From positions 372,001 to 436,000 of the forward strand of contig CAWDTS010000002.1 of NCBI GenBank assembly GCA_963805325.1: a DNA stretch of 64,000 nt. Direction: 5' to 3'. The notes under the pieces are model-generated. The model had not been told where the DNA came from, did no database searches, and worked only from the letters and a program-made list of their open reading frames with translations. Shown piece by piece: positions 41,849-51,280 of this stretch; positions within the stretch are counted from its first letter, which is position 1; each line of letters opens with the position of its first letter. A program made the translations under genes and the position numbers. Source of the DNA: DASWJZ01 sp963805325. Lineage in GTDB: Bacteria > Pseudomonadota > Alphaproteobacteria > Rhizobiales > Afifellaceae.

Positions 41849-44254
41849 CTATTCGCCGTAGGGCACCCAGATGTTCTTCACCTGGGTGGCATGGCGGAGG
41901 TAACGGGAGCCCTGCCCGTCCTGCGGGCTCGCCCAGTCGACCGCGCGGCCATGATTGACCCACGTGGTCTTCAGATTCCCGACCGACGCCGCCTCGACCT
42001 TCGCGCTTCCCTCCTTGGTGCCGAAATACCAATAGGCGGCGACATCGTCATGCTCGGCGATGGTCTTGGCCAGCGCCTCACGGTCGCCGGTCACGATGTT
42101 GACGACGCCGGCCGGCACGTCGCTCGTGTCGAGCACCTGATAGAAATCTGTGGCGACGAGCGGATGCACCGGCGACGGCGTGACGACGACGCGGTTCCCC
42201 ATGGCGATCGCCGGCGCAACGAGCGAGACAAGCGCGAGAAGCGGCGCTTCGTCGGGACAGGAGATGCCCATCACGCCAAACGGCTCGTTCATGGCGAGCG
42301 TCACATGGCGCGAGCGCGTGGCGTGCACGCGGCCGTCGTACTTGTCGGCATGCGCGGCGTAGAAGGTGATGCGGCGGATCGCCTGCGCGACCTCCTCGTC
42401 GGCGGCGCGGCCGCGTACGCCACTCAGCGTCGCGATGCGCTCGCCGAACTCTTCCGCGCGGGCTTCGAGGTTTTCCGCCAGGTAGTAGAGAACCTGCGCG
42501 CGGTTGTGGCCGCTGACGCCACCCCATCCGCCGGCCGCATTCGCGGCCTCAACGGCGTTCCTGATGTCCTTGCGGTTGCCGAGCCCCGCCTGCCCCGCCT
42601 CTTCTCCTGACGCGCCATAGACCGCGTAGCTGTAGCCGGAGTCCGGTCGCGCCTGCTTGCCGCCGACGTAGAGCTTTGCCGTGCGGTCGAGCGGCGGTCG
42701 GTCGCCGGGCGAGTCCGCGGCATGCGCTGTCGGCGAGCCGGAGAAATCGACGGCAGCGACCTTCACCGCCTTTGCCGCCTTCTTCTCGATCGACGGCACG
42801 AGATACTCGTAGAGGCCTTCGCGGCCGCCTTCCCGGCCGAAGCCGGACTCCTTGTAGCCGCCGAAGCCGGCAGCAGCGTCGAACAGGTTGGTGGAATTGA
42901 CCCAGACCACGCCGGCCTTCACGCGCGCCGCGGCGTCGAGCGTCACGTTGATCGACTCCGACCAGATCGACGCGGCGAGCCCGTAGCGGGAGTTGTTGGC
43001 AAGCTGGAGCGCCTCCTCGGGCGTGCGGAACGTCATCGACACGAGCACAGGGCCGAAGATCTCCTCCTGCGCCAGGATCGAAGCCGGCGCGACGCCGGTA
43101 ACGAGCGTCGGCGGGTAGAAGAGCCCCTCGCTCGGAAGGGTCGCGTCGGGCTGATGCAGGTCGGCGCCGTCCGCCCTCCCCTGCTCGACCAGCTTGCGGA
43201 TTCTTTCAAGTTGAACCTCGGCGACGATCGCGCCGATATCGGTCGACTTGTCGAGCGGATCGCCGACGCGCAGCGTCGCCATGCGGGCGCGCAGCTTCGC
43301 ATGCATCGTCTCCGCCACCGCCTCCTGCACGATGAGGCGCGAGCCGGCGCAGCAGACCTGGCCTTGATTGAACCAGATGGCGTCGACGACGCCTTCGACG
43401 GCGCTGTCGAGGTCGGCGTCATCGAAGACGATGAAGGGCGACTTGCCGCCGAGCTCAAGACTCAGCTTCTTGCCGGTGCCCGCGGTCGCCTTGCGAATGA
43501 CGCGACCGACTTCGGTCGAACCGGTGAAGGCGACCTTGTCGATGCCCGCGTGCTCGACAACGAGCGCGCCGGTCGCACCGTCGCCGGTGACGATGTTGAC
43601 AACGCCGGCCGGCAGCCCCGCTTCCATGCAGACTTCGGCGAAGGCGAGCGCGGTCAGCGGCGTGTATTCCGCCGGCTTCAAAACCACGGTGTTCCCCGCG
43701 GCGAGCGCTGGCGCGATCTTCCAGGCGAGCATCAGGAGCGGGAAGTTCCAGGGGATGATCTGGCCGCAGACGCCGACCGGCTCGTGGCCCGCGAACTCGC
43801 TCTCGATCAACTCCGCCCACCCGGCGTGATGATAGAAGTGGCGGATGACGAGCGGGATATCGATGTCGCGGCTCTCGCGGATCGGCTTGCCGTTGTCCAT
43901 CGACTCCAGCACCGAGAAGAAGCGCTCGCGCTTGTTGATGATGCGGGCGATTGCATAGAGGTAGCGGGCGCGCGCATCGCCGGGGAGTGCGCCCCAGGAT
44001 TTCTGCGCGCGGCGCGCCGCGGCGACCGCTTTGTCGACGTCCTTCGCGGTCCCTTCCGCGCACTCCGCGAGCCGGTTGCCCCGCGCCGGGTTAACAACCG
44101 GGAAATAGCTTCCCTCGGCCGGCGCGACGAACTTGCCGCCGATGAAATGCAGGAAGCGCCCCTCGTGCTTCTCGAGCCAGGTGACGACCTCGTTGTTGGC
44201 TTCCGGCGCGGGCCCGTATTCCATGGTGCGGAGGATCTCTGCGACGGCTGTCAT
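41849..44254 (-). CDS. Double-domain aldehyde dehydrogenase
   Basis: 801-residue NAD(P)-dependent aldehyde dehydrogenase. Domain 1 (~20-490) is complete: EPVGVCGQIIPWNFPLLMLA, ELGGKSPFIVFDDADLD (general-base Glu) and NQGQVCCAGSRLIV (catalytic Cys). Domain 2 (~525-801) repeats the fold (EPFGVMGISCPDEAPLLALV) but lacks a clear catalytic Cys/Glu pair and is shorter, so it is probably structural. This two-domain form is known in Rhizobiales next to deoC, as here. A role in oxidising acetaldehyde released by DeoC is inferred from position only. Confidence 0.93.
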   Translation of the reverse strand: MTAVAEILRTMEYGPAPEANNEVVTWLEKHEGRFLHFIGGKFVAPAEGSYFPVVNPARGNRLAECAEGTAKDVDKAVAAARRAQKSWGALPGDARARYLYAIARIINKRERFFSVLESMDNGKPIRESRDIDIPLVIRHFYHHAGWAELIESEFAGHEPVGVCGQIIPWNFPLLMLAWKIAPALAAGNTVVLKPAEYTPLTALAFAEVCMEAGLPAGVVNIVTGDGATGALVVEHAGIDKVAFTGSTEVGRVIRKATAGTGKKLSLELGGKSPFIVFDDADLDSAVEGVVDAIWFNQGQVCCAGSRLIVQEAVAETMHAKLRARMATLRVGDPLDKSTDIGAIVAEVQLERIRKLVEQGRADGADLHQPDATLPSEGLFYPPTLVTGVAPASILAQEEIFGPVLVSMTFRTPEEALQLANNSRYGLAASIWSESINVTLDAAARVKAGVVWVNSTNLFDAAAGFGGYKESGFGREGGREGLYEYLVPSIEKKAAKAVKVAAVDFSGSPTAHAADSPGDRPPLDRTAKLYVGGKQARPDSGYSYAVYGASGEEAGQAGLGNRKDIRNAVEAANAAGGWGGVSGHNRAQVLYYLAENLEARAEEFGERIATLSGVRGRAADEEVAQAIRRITFYAAHADKYDGRVHATRSRHVTLAMNEPFGVMGISCPDEAPLLALVSLVAPAIAMGNRVVVTPSPVHPLVATDFYQVLDTSDVPAGVVNIVTGDREALAKTIAEHDDVAAYWYFGTKEGSAKVEAASVGNLKTTWVNHGRAVDWASPQDGQGSRYLRHATQVKNIWVPYGE

Positions 44255-44280
44255 GGTTGGCGCGTCCTACCCCGTTTCGA

Positions 44281-44706
44281 TCAAAGAGGCTTCGTCATCA
44301 CAGTCATCGTGATCGGCAAATGCTCGTGGGGAATCTCCCCATCCACCTGCCAACCACATTTCTCGTAGAACGTCAGTGCCTTTGTATTGGACTGGACCAA
44401 CCGAAGATTGGCGTATCGGTAGCCGCGGTCCGCAATCTCGCTCTCTGCCTGACCCAACAGCATTGTTCCGACTCCGGCGCCCTGGAAAGAGCGGAGAACC
44501 CAGAGGTCGCTGACCCAGTCTTCGGCGGTCAGTACCATGCCCACAATCTTGGAACCCGCCGCGGCGACCCATGCCTGCGACCAATCATCCTCGTCGATCG
44601 GCAATGGAGGCTGCACCCACAAGCCGCCGTAGGTTTCATCCACGACTGTCTGCACAAGATTCCTGACGCTCGAATGTTCAACGCTCGTTGGCCTCCGCAA
44701 GATCAC
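44281..44706 (-). CDS. GNAT family N-acetyltransferase
   Basis: 141-residue acetyltransferase. The CoA-binding motif is VLRSFQGAGVGTMLLGQAE (Q/RxxGxG/A); LRLVQSNTKALTFYEKCGW is motif B. Substrate unknown. It lies between deoC (22 bases) and the aldehyde dehydrogenase on the same strand and is probably in one transcript with them. Confidence 0.88.
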   Translation of the reverse strand: MILRRPTSVEHSSVRNLVQTVVDETYGGLWVQPPLPIDEDDWSQAWVAAAGSKIVGMVLTAEDWVSDLWVLRSFQGAGVGTMLLGQAESEIADRGYRYANLRLVQSNTKALTFYEKCGWQVDGEIPHEHLPITMTVMTKPL

Positions 44707-44728
44707 GGTTGGGCTTCAACTCCCGAAG

Positions 44729-45769
44729 TCATGCCATTGCGTGGCGGGTCGACGACGAATAGCGCCCCGTCACGAAGTGCTCGATCTGCCGCTCGATGTC
44801 GCCGAGCATGGAGCTTGCGCCGATCCTGAAGAGCTCCGGCTCCAGCCACTCGCGCCCAAGCTCCTCCTTCATCAGGATCAGCCAGGAAAGCGCGTCCTTC
44901 GCGGTCTTCAGCCCGCCGGCCGGCTTGAAGCCGACCTTGGCGCCGGTCAGCTCCAGATATTCGCGGATGGCGCGGACCATGACGATCGAGACCGGCAGGG
45001 TCGCGTTGACGTCCTCCTTGCCGGTCGAGGTCTTGATGAAGTCGGCGCCGGCCATCATCGCCACCATCGAGGCGCGATGGACATTGCGCAGCGTCTTCAG
45101 GTCGCCGGTCGCGAGGATGGTCTTCAGGTGCGCTTCGCCACAGGCTTCGCGCATGGCGCGGATCTCGTCGTAAAGCGCCTGCCAGTTCTGATCGAGGACG
45201 TGGGCGCGCGTCACCACGATGTCGATCTCGCGCGCGCCCTCCCCCACCGCGTAGCGGATTTCCTCAAGCCGGATCGGCAGCGGCGTCAGCCCGGCGGGAA
45301 AACCGGTCGCCACGGACGCGACCGGGATGCCGGACCCTTCAAGCGCCTTCACGGCTGTCGGCACCATCGTCGGATAGACGCAAATCGCGCCGACCGTCGG
45401 CATGTGATCGAGGCCGAGCGCCTGCACGAGATCGGCACGTAGGGGGTTCCTGGCCTTGGCGCAGAGGCGGCGCACCCGATCCGGCGTGTCGTCTCCTGCG
45501 AGCGTCGTCAGATCGATGCAGGTGATCGCCTTCACCAGCCACGCCGCCTGCCATTCCTTCTTGACGCTGCGGCGCGTGACGAGTGTGGCGGCACGGCGCT
45601 CGACGGCGGAGAGATTGACGTGCGCCGACTCCACCCATTCCACGTGAAGCGGCGTGCCGAGATTGCGGGGAATATTCGCGAGTCCGGGCGCTGATCGCGT
45701 TCCCGAGAAATCGCGCTCTTCGGTCATCAATTCGCGCGACCGCAGTCTCACAAAATTATCGGACGCCAT
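44729..45769 (-). CDS. deoC: Deoxyribose-phosphate aldolase
   Basis: Class I aldolase cleaving 2-deoxyribose 5-phosphate to glyceraldehyde 3-phosphate and acetaldehyde; 346 residues, the long rhizobial form. The Schiff-base Lys is in KTSTGKEDVNA (~250) and the second Lys in KVGFKPAGGLKT (~285); EIDIVVTRAHVL is the typical Asp strand. The start at 45769 follows CTGGAGC by 8 bases; an open frame extends to 46399 antisense to other genes and is not used. Confidence 0.93.
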   Translation of the reverse strand: MASDNFVRLRSRELMTEERDFSGTRSAPGLANIPRNLGTPLHVEWVESAHVNLSAVERRAATLVTRRSVKKEWQAAWLVKAITCIDLTTLAGDDTPDRVRRLCAKARNPLRADLVQALGLDHMPTVGAICVYPTMVPTAVKALEGSGIPVASVATGFPAGLTPLPIRLEEIRYAVGEGAREIDIVVTRAHVLDQNWQALYDEIRAMREACGEAHLKTILATGDLKTLRNVHRASMVAMMAGADFIKTSTGKEDVNATLPVSIVMVRAIREYLELTGAKVGFKPAGGLKTAKDALSWLILMKEELGREWLEPELFRIGASSMLGDIERQIEHFVTGRYSSSTRHAMA

Positions 45770-45865
45770 CGGATTGCTCCAGGACAAAGCCGGCCGCCGC
45801 CGCATTGCCGGCCGGCACCAATTGCTATAGCGCACGCAGGCGCTGCGAGAAATCAGGAGATAGAT

Positions 45866-46219
45866 ATGGGGGACGCGCCGGGGAGTCGAAAGGGAGCGCC
45901 GTTCGTCTCGGATTCCGAGGTTTCCTGGGTGGATTCCGCGCCTGGAGTGCGGCGCAAGGTGCTGTGTCACGATAATGGCATCATGGTCGTGCGCTTCAAA
46001 TTTGAAGCCGGCGCGATCGGGCCCGAGCACAGCCATCCGCACGTCCAGTGCAGCGTCATCGAGAGCGGCGTCTTCGATGTCACGATCGACGGACGGACGA
46101 AGCGTCTCAGCGCCGGCGACTCCTACCTCGTAGCGTCCAATCTCGTGCACGGCGCCGTAGCCGTGGAAGCCGGCGTCATCGTCGACGCGTTCGCTCCAAT
46201 GAGGCTGGACCTCGCATAA
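45866..46219 (+). CDS. Cupin domain protein
   Basis: 117-residue single cupin. Motif 1 is EHSHPHVQCSVIESGVFDV (two His and a Glu for the metal), motif 2 is NLVHGAVAVEAG with the third His. Pectin-degradation KdgF-like proteins have this form, but the substrate is not established. It is divergent from deoC and precedes an oxidoreductase by 36 bases. Confidence 0.88.
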   Translation: MGDAPGSRKGAPFVSDSEVSWVDSAPGVRRKVLCHDNGIMVVRFKFEAGAIGPEHSHPHVQCSVIESGVFDVTIDGRTKRLSAGDSYLVASNLVHGAVAVEAGVIVDAFAPMRLDLA

Positions 46220-46255
46220 CAGTCGGCGGCCTACGCGAAACTTGGAGAGCGAATC

Positions 46256-47287
46256 TTGAAGCGACACCGGCTGGCCATCATCGGTCTCGGCATGGCGGTC
46301 GCGCCGCATGCGAAGAGCCTCATCGATCTCGCCGAGCGGGTCGAGGTCGTCCACGCCTTCACTCCGAGTGCGAAAAGACGGCAGGCTTTCTCCGCGCAAT
46401 TCCCCTTCCCGCTCGCCGACGATCTCGACGCCGTGCTTGCGGACAAAAGCGTTGACGCCTTACTGATCCTGACGCCGCCGAACACGCATCTCGATCTCGT
46501 GCGCCGCGCGGCGGAGGCCGGCAAACACGTGCTTCTGGAGAAGCCTCTCGAAATCTCCACCGATCGAAGCCTGGAGCTTGTCAACGCCGCCAGAGCGGCA
46601 GGCGTCACGCTCGGTATCGTGCTGCAACACCGTTTCCGCCCCCCGGCCGTGAAACTGCGCGAGCTTCTGGCGGCGGGAGAGCTTGGGACCATCCTCGGCG
46701 CCTCGGCCGGGATCAGGCTTTGGCGGCCGCAAAGCTACTACGACGCGCCCGGCCGCGGCACGATGGCGCGCGACGGCGGCGGGGTACTCCTGACGCAGGG
46801 CATCCACACGCTCGACCTGCTTCTGTCGCTTGTCGGACCGGCGGAGGAGGTCACCTCCTATGTCACCACGACGCCAGTCCATCGGATGGAGACGGAGGAT
46901 TCGGTGGCCGCCGCCGTGCGCTATCGAAATGGCGCGTTCGGCACCATCGAGGCGACGACCGCCGCCTTTCCCGGCTACCCGGAGCGCATTGGCATCATGG
47001 GCGACAAAGGCTCGGCGTCGATCGAAGGAACGGCGCTCAAAGTCGCGTTGATGGACGAGCGAAAGGTGGAACTGGCGGCGGATGAAACTGCGGGCGGCAC
47101 AGGCGCAGATCCGATGGACTTCCCGCATGACTATCATCGCGCGCTGATCGGCGATTTCCTGGATGCTCTCGACAAAGGACGCGAGCCGCGGATCACCGGA
47201 GAAGAAGCGCTCAAAGTGCATTTCCTGATCGAGGCGATCCTGGAGGCCGGCCGCAGCAGAAAACCTGTCGCGGTGCGTCAGAATTGA
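46256..47287 (+). CDS. Gfo/Idh/MocA family oxidoreductase
   Basis: NAD(P)-dependent sugar oxidoreductase of 343 residues. The N-terminal Rossmann motif is AIIGLGMAVAPHA, followed by EKPLEISTDRSLEL with the family's EKP lysine (~98), and a C-terminal substrate domain with GGVLLTQGIHTLDLLL, including the catalytic His. The start is TTG 46256 with GGAGAG upstream. Possibly co-transcribed with the cupin, which suggests a sugar-acid or inositol pathway; not settled. Confidence 0.9.
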   Translation: MKRHRLAIIGLGMAVAPHAKSLIDLAERVEVVHAFTPSAKRRQAFSAQFPFPLADDLDAVLADKSVDALLILTPPNTHLDLVRRAAEAGKHVLLEKPLEISTDRSLELVNAARAAGVTLGIVLQHRFRPPAVKLRELLAAGELGTILGASAGIRLWRPQSYYDAPGRGTMARDGGGVLLTQGIHTLDLLLSLVGPAEEVTSYVTTTPVHRMETEDSVAAAVRYRNGAFGTIEATTAAFPGYPERIGIMGDKGSASIEGTALKVALMDERKVELAADETAGGTGADPMDFPHDYHRALIGDFLDALDKGREPRITGEEALKVHFLIEAILEAGRSRKPVAVRQN

Positions 47288-47435
47288 AATTCCGCTGTGA
47301 AGGATGAGGCCGTCGAGCACGATCTTTTCATCGGCAATCGACGAGCGACGCTTGCGCACTTGAATTGACCCGCGAGATAATGCGTTAAGTCACCTAATGT
47401 TACTTCGGGCGTCCGCTACGGAGGTAAGACTAAGA

Positions 47436-48224
47436 ATGATCACCTTCGCCACGAAAGCCCGCCGCCGGCCACAACGCCCTTCCGGGGTGATTCTTGCGGC
47501 GCTTCCGGCAATCATCCTTCTTGGCGCGCCGGCATTCGCCGGCTGCAAGGATCAGCCGGCGCCGGGCGTCGACTGGTCCGAATGCCAAAAGAGCCGGCTG
47601 ATGTTCGGCTCGGCCGACCTTGAGAACGGTGAGTTCGTGCAAACGTTCTTCACCTCCACCGATCTCTCGAAGGCGAAGCTCACGGACGCCAATCTTTCTC
47701 TCGCCGAGCTTTCCAATTCGAGCTTCGCGGGCGCCGATCTGACCGGCGCCAACCTGGAGAAGGCGGTCGCGATCCGCGCCGATTTCTCGGGCGCCAACCT
47801 TTCCGGCGCGACGCTGACGGGGACTGAGTTCTCGCGCGTCAACTTCGAGCGCGCCAACCTCGCGGGCGCCGACTTCACGAATTCCGAGATGCTCCGCACG
47901 AGCTTCAAGGACGCCGACCTGACAGGCGCCAGCATGGGAAAGGCCGAGCTCGCCCGCATCGTCCTGACCGGCGCCGTGATCTCCGGGGTGACGTTCAGCT
48001 ATTCGAACTTGTCGCGCGCCGACCTCCGTGGAGCCAATCTCGAGGACGCGGACCTCACCGGCGCCTACCTATTCCTGACGCAGTTGTCCGGCGTCGACCT
48101 GAGCCAAACCAAGGGACTGACCCAGGATCAGCTCTCAATCGCCTGCGGTTCGGCGGAGACGCGCCTTCCCGAGGGCCTCAATGCCCCGGACTCCTGGCCC
48201 TGCCCCGACTACACCGAAGAGTAG
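47436..48224 (+). CDS. Exported pentapeptide-repeat protein
   Basis: 262 residues. A signal peptide of about 38 residues ends in GAPAFAG; the mature part opens with two Cys (GCKDQ, SECQK) and then about 25 pentapeptide repeats of the A(D/N)Lxx type from ~60 to 225 (for example GADLTGANLEKA), expected to form a right-handed quadrilateral beta helix. A third Cys pair lies near the C-terminus. ATG 47436 follows GGAGG by about 11 bases. Function unknown. Confidence 0.9.
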   Translation: MITFATKARRRPQRPSGVILAALPAIILLGAPAFAGCKDQPAPGVDWSECQKSRLMFGSADLENGEFVQTFFTSTDLSKAKLTDANLSLAELSNSSFAGADLTGANLEKAVAIRADFSGANLSGATLTGTEFSRVNFERANLAGADFTNSEMLRTSFKDADLTGASMGKAELARIVLTGAVISGVTFSYSNLSRADLRGANLEDADLTGAYLFLTQLSGVDLSQTKGLTQDQLSIACGSAETRLPEGLNAPDSWPCPDYTEE

Positions 48225-48353
48225 AACAAGACGCAGCGCTCGCCGCGCCGCGGACCTACTTTCGACGCACCGCGACGCCCCGCCGCTTGACGGCGGCGCA
48301 AACCGCATGGAGAGAGCGTACCAGCGCAACGAAAGACATGGCTGGGGAGTGGA

Positions 48354-49094
48354 ATGGCGAAAGCAGCGGATCGTTTTCAGGGGCAGAAGGCCGTGGTCAC
48401 CGGCGGCTCGTCAGGGATCGGGCGCGCGATCGCAGAAAGGCTAAAGGCTGAAGGCGCGTCGGTCTTCATTTGGGACCGCGCGGGGCTTCCGGGCGACATG
48501 GATGCGAACGCCTACGGCTCGGTCGCTCTCGATCTGACCGATGCCGCTGCGGTCGATGCCGCCGCCAAGAAAACCGTCGAGGCACTCGGCGGCATCGATG
48601 TCCTCGTGTGCAGCGCCGGCGTCGCCGGATTGAACGCAACGACTTGGGACTATCCGCTCGACGAGTGGCGCAAGGTCTTCGACATCAATATCCACGCCCT
48701 CTTCTACTGCAACCGCGCCGTCGTGCCTTACATGCGCGAGAAGAACTACGGGCGCATCGTGAACATCGCCTCGATCGCCGGTAAGGAAGGCAATCCGAAC
48801 GCTTCCGCCTACAGCGCCTCGAAAGCGGCCGTGATCGGGCTGACGAAATCGCTCGGCAAGGAGCTCGCGAAGACAAAGATAACGGTGAATGCTGTCACGC
48901 CGGCCGCCGTGCGCACGCCGATCTTCGACCAGATCACGCAGGAGCACATCGACTTCATGCTGTCGAAGATCCCGATGGGGCGTCTCGGCACGGTGGAGGA
49001 GATCGCTTCCGTCGTGCTCTTCATCGCAAGCGAGGAATGCTCCTTCACCACGGGCGCCGTGTTCGACGCCTCCGGCGGCCGGGCGGTCTACTAG
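48354..49094 (+). CDS. SDR family oxidoreductase
   Basis: Short-chain dehydrogenase of 246 residues. NAD(P) motif TGGSSGIG (~17-24), NNAG-equivalent CSAGVAG (~86), catalytic Ser in NIASIAG, and YSASK (Tyr/Lys, ~152). The C-terminal NAVTPAAVRTP and FTTGAVFDASGGRAVY are FabG-like. Substrate unknown; it could act on a sugar or 3-oxoacyl compound. Start ATG 48354 after GGGGAGTGGA. Confidence 0.9.
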   Translation: MAKAADRFQGQKAVVTGGSSGIGRAIAERLKAEGASVFIWDRAGLPGDMDANAYGSVALDLTDAAAVDAAAKKTVEALGGIDVLVCSAGVAGLNATTWDYPLDEWRKVFDINIHALFYCNRAVVPYMREKNYGRIVNIASIAGKEGNPNASAYSASKAAVIGLTKSLGKELAKTKITVNAVTPAAVRTPIFDQITQEHIDFMLSKIPMGRLGTVEEIASVVLFIASEECSFTTGAVFDASGGRAVY

Positions 49095-49186
49095 GCCGTG
49101 AACCCGTAAATCGGGAGCGACTGAGATGGGTGGACAGCAGCCTGTCCGTCCTGCGATCGGAAGGGACAGACCGCCGTCGGAGCGCG

Positions 49187-50068
49187 CTATTTCAGCGGCA
49201 GAAAAACTTCCGCGACCGACTCATGCTCCGGCACTTCCGGGAAGAGGCTCAGCCGCTGGCAATAGATCGGGAAGTCGCGCGCTTCCTCGCCGCTGGCCGG
49301 AAGCCAGTCGCGATAAAGGTAGAGCGCGGCGGGCTCCAGATTGTCGGTGTTGCCGACGACGCGCAGCACCGCGCAGCGTCCGCCAGGGATCTCGCCGGCT
49401 TTAACCTGCTCGCCGTTCGCCTCGATCGGTTGGTCGGTCCCGACACAAAGGTCCACGCTATAATCGGCAGGCGACGCAGGACGCCGCTCGGAACGCCAGA
49501 CATTGAACGTCGGACTTGTCTTAGGGTGCAGGCCAGCGGCCGTGCGCCACGCGATGAACCGCTGAATGGTGGCGCCGAGCGTCGCCGGGTCGCCCCGATG
49601 CTCGATGATCGCAACCCGCTTGGGGCGCACATCGCGGATCGTCACGTCGTCAGTGGTAAAAGTCTTCTGCATGAGCTTGCTCCTCGCGTTGTCGAGAGGC
49701 CCGAAGGCCGCAAGCCACGGCTCCCAGTCGGGAGACTTCCGGAACGACGAAGGCGATTGCCCGAACCTTTGCCGAAAAGCGCGGGCGAAGGCATCCGGTG
49801 CATCGTAACCGGCATCCATCGCTATGTCCGTGACACTTTGGGCGTCCCTGTAGGCCAACCGGTGCGAAGCGCGCTTCATACGGGCAAGCTGAACATAGCG
49901 ATGCACGGACAACTCGAAGGTCGCCGTAAACTGCCGGTGGAAATGAAATTTGGAGAATGCCGCAACGCGGCTCAACGTTTCCAGGTCCAGATCACCGTCC
50001 AGATGCTGGTCTATGTAGTCCAACACCCGCTGCATCCGGGCATAGTAGTTTTGAAGCGCCGCCTTCAT
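49187..50068 (-). CDS. AraC-family regulator with GyrI-like effector domain
   Basis: 293 residues. Residues ~10-110 hold two helix-turn-helix units (LDLETLSRVAAFSKFHFHRQF and VTDIAMDAGYDAPDAFARAF). Residues ~130-293 form a GyrI/SOUL-like effector-binding domain (VRPKRVAIIEHRGDPATLG). This domain order (AraC then GyrI) is the Rob-like layout, linked to binding of small amphipathic molecules. Its target is unknown; its neighbour on the same strand is the orphan ABC ATPase upstream. Confidence 0.9.
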   Translation of the reverse strand: MKAALQNYYARMQRVLDYIDQHLDGDLDLETLSRVAAFSKFHFHRQFTATFELSVHRYVQLARMKRASHRLAYRDAQSVTDIAMDAGYDAPDAFARAFRQRFGQSPSSFRKSPDWEPWLAAFGPLDNARSKLMQKTFTTDDVTIRDVRPKRVAIIEHRGDPATLGATIQRFIAWRTAAGLHPKTSPTFNVWRSERRPASPADYSVDLCVGTDQPIEANGEQVKAGEIPGGRCAVLRVVGNTDNLEPAALYLYRDWLPASGEEARDFPIYCQRLSLFPEVPEHESVAEVFLPLK

Positions 50069-50158
50069 CGTCCCTTCCTCCGTGGCGGCACCAGTTAGTC
50101 GCTGACAGCCGTAGCGTGCTCGACCGATCTTGCGGTTTGGGACGGATCAACCTACCGC

Positions 50159-51259
50159 CTAGATCGCTTTCTCCGTCGCTGCGTCGAAGATCGCGACGCG
50201 CTTCAGATTGATATCGATCGGGACGCGCTCGCCGACCCGGCTCGCATCGTGCGCCTGCAGCTCTGCGACCATCCGGGCGCCGCCGAACGGGAAGGTGACG
50301 TAAGCGCGTGTGCCCACGGTGCTGAGGAGCTCGATCTCGGCATCGTGGCGAAAACTTCCGTCGGCCGGCGACGTGCGCACCGCGCGCGCCATGTATTCGG
50401 GCCGTAGCCCGAGGATCACCGGGAGCCCGTTCAATGCCTCCTTCGGCAACCGCCCGGGCGGAAGCGGAATACTGAGGCTGTTGTCCGTCAGTCGCACGAC
50501 ATCGCTTGCATCGGTGCGGATCAGCGTGCCGGACAGGAAATTCATCGGCGGCGAGCCAAAGAAACCGGCGACGAAACGCGTAGCCGGGCGCTCGAACAGC
50601 GCAACCGGCGCCCCCTCTTGCTCGATGCGGCCGGCACGCATCACCACGACCCTGTCGGCGAGCGTCATCGCCTCGACCGGATCGCGCGTGGCGAAGACCT
50701 TGGTCCCCGGAAACGCGCCGTGCAGCCGCTTGATCTCCGCGCAAATGGCCTCGCGCAGCGGTGGGTCGAGCGGTGCGAGCGGATCGTCGAAGAGGCTGAG
50801 CGCAGCATCGCGGACCAGCGCCCTGCCGATCGCGACCAGCTGGCTTTCGCCTGGCCGCAGTTGACGGGCGCGCAGGTTCAGAAGATCGCGGATACCGACG
50901 AAGTCGGCAAAACGCTCCACTCGGCCCTTGATTTCCGCGCGCGGAATACGCCGCCGCCGCAATCCGAAAGCGATGTTCTGGAGGACCGACATGTTTGGAA
51001 AGAGGGCGTCGTGCTGGAACACCATCGCCACGTTCCGATTGCGCGGCGGCCAGTCGGTGACGGTCTCGCCGTCGATGTCGATGGCTCCGCCGTCCACGCT
51101 TTCGAGCCCCGCGACGGCGCGAATCAGCGTTGTCTTCCCGCCCCGCGCCGGGCCGGTCAGCACGCAAAACTCGCCGTCCTGGACGCTCAGCTCGATCTCG
51201 CTCAGCGCCGGCACTTTGCCGAAGGATTTTCCCACGCCGCGGACCGTCAGACTGCCCAT
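50159..51259 (-). CDS. Orphan MalK/UgpC-type ABC ATPase with altered catalytic motifs
   Basis: 366 residues with the sugar-importer ATPase layout: ATPase domain (1-235) and OB/TOBE domain (240-366, for example EYMARAVRTSPADG and YVTFPFGGARMVAEL). Walker A is GPARGGKT (36-43), Q-loop FQHDALFP intact, but the signature LSGGQ reads LRPGE (135-139), the catalytic Glu of Walker B is Asp (SLFDDP, D159), and the switch His is Arg (ATRDP, R192). No permease or binding-protein gene is nearby. Either a non-hydrolysing relative or a specialised subunit; the frame is intact, so it is not simply decayed. ATG at 51259; an upstream GTG-like extension to 51280 is less likely. Confidence 0.85.
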   Translation of the reverse strand: MGSLTVRGVGKSFGKVPALSEIELSVQDGEFCVLTGPARGGKTTLIRAVAGLESVDGGAIDIDGETVTDWPPRNRNVAMVFQHDALFPNMSVLQNIAFGLRRRRIPRAEIKGRVERFADFVGIRDLLNLRARQLRPGESQLVAIGRALVRDAALSLFDDPLAPLDPPLREAICAEIKRLHGAFPGTKVFATRDPVEAMTLADRVVVMRAGRIEQEGAPVALFERPATRFVAGFFGSPPMNFLSGTLIRTDASDVVRLTDNSLSIPLPPGRLPKEALNGLPVILGLRPEYMARAVRTSPADGSFRHDAEIELLSTVGTRAYVTFPFGGARMVAELQAHDASRVGERVPIDINLKRVAIFDAATEKAI

Positions 51260-51280
51260 TCCCCGCCCTGGCCGTTCCAC

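Noticed and set aside
42722..44368. A 548-codon open frame on the plus strand
   Set aside because: Shadow of the aldehyde dehydrogenase gene; no recognisable domain.
47436..48224. Tandem repeats in DNA suggesting a repeat array
   Set aside because: They are the codons of pentapeptide repeats in a protein, not a CRISPR or satellite array.
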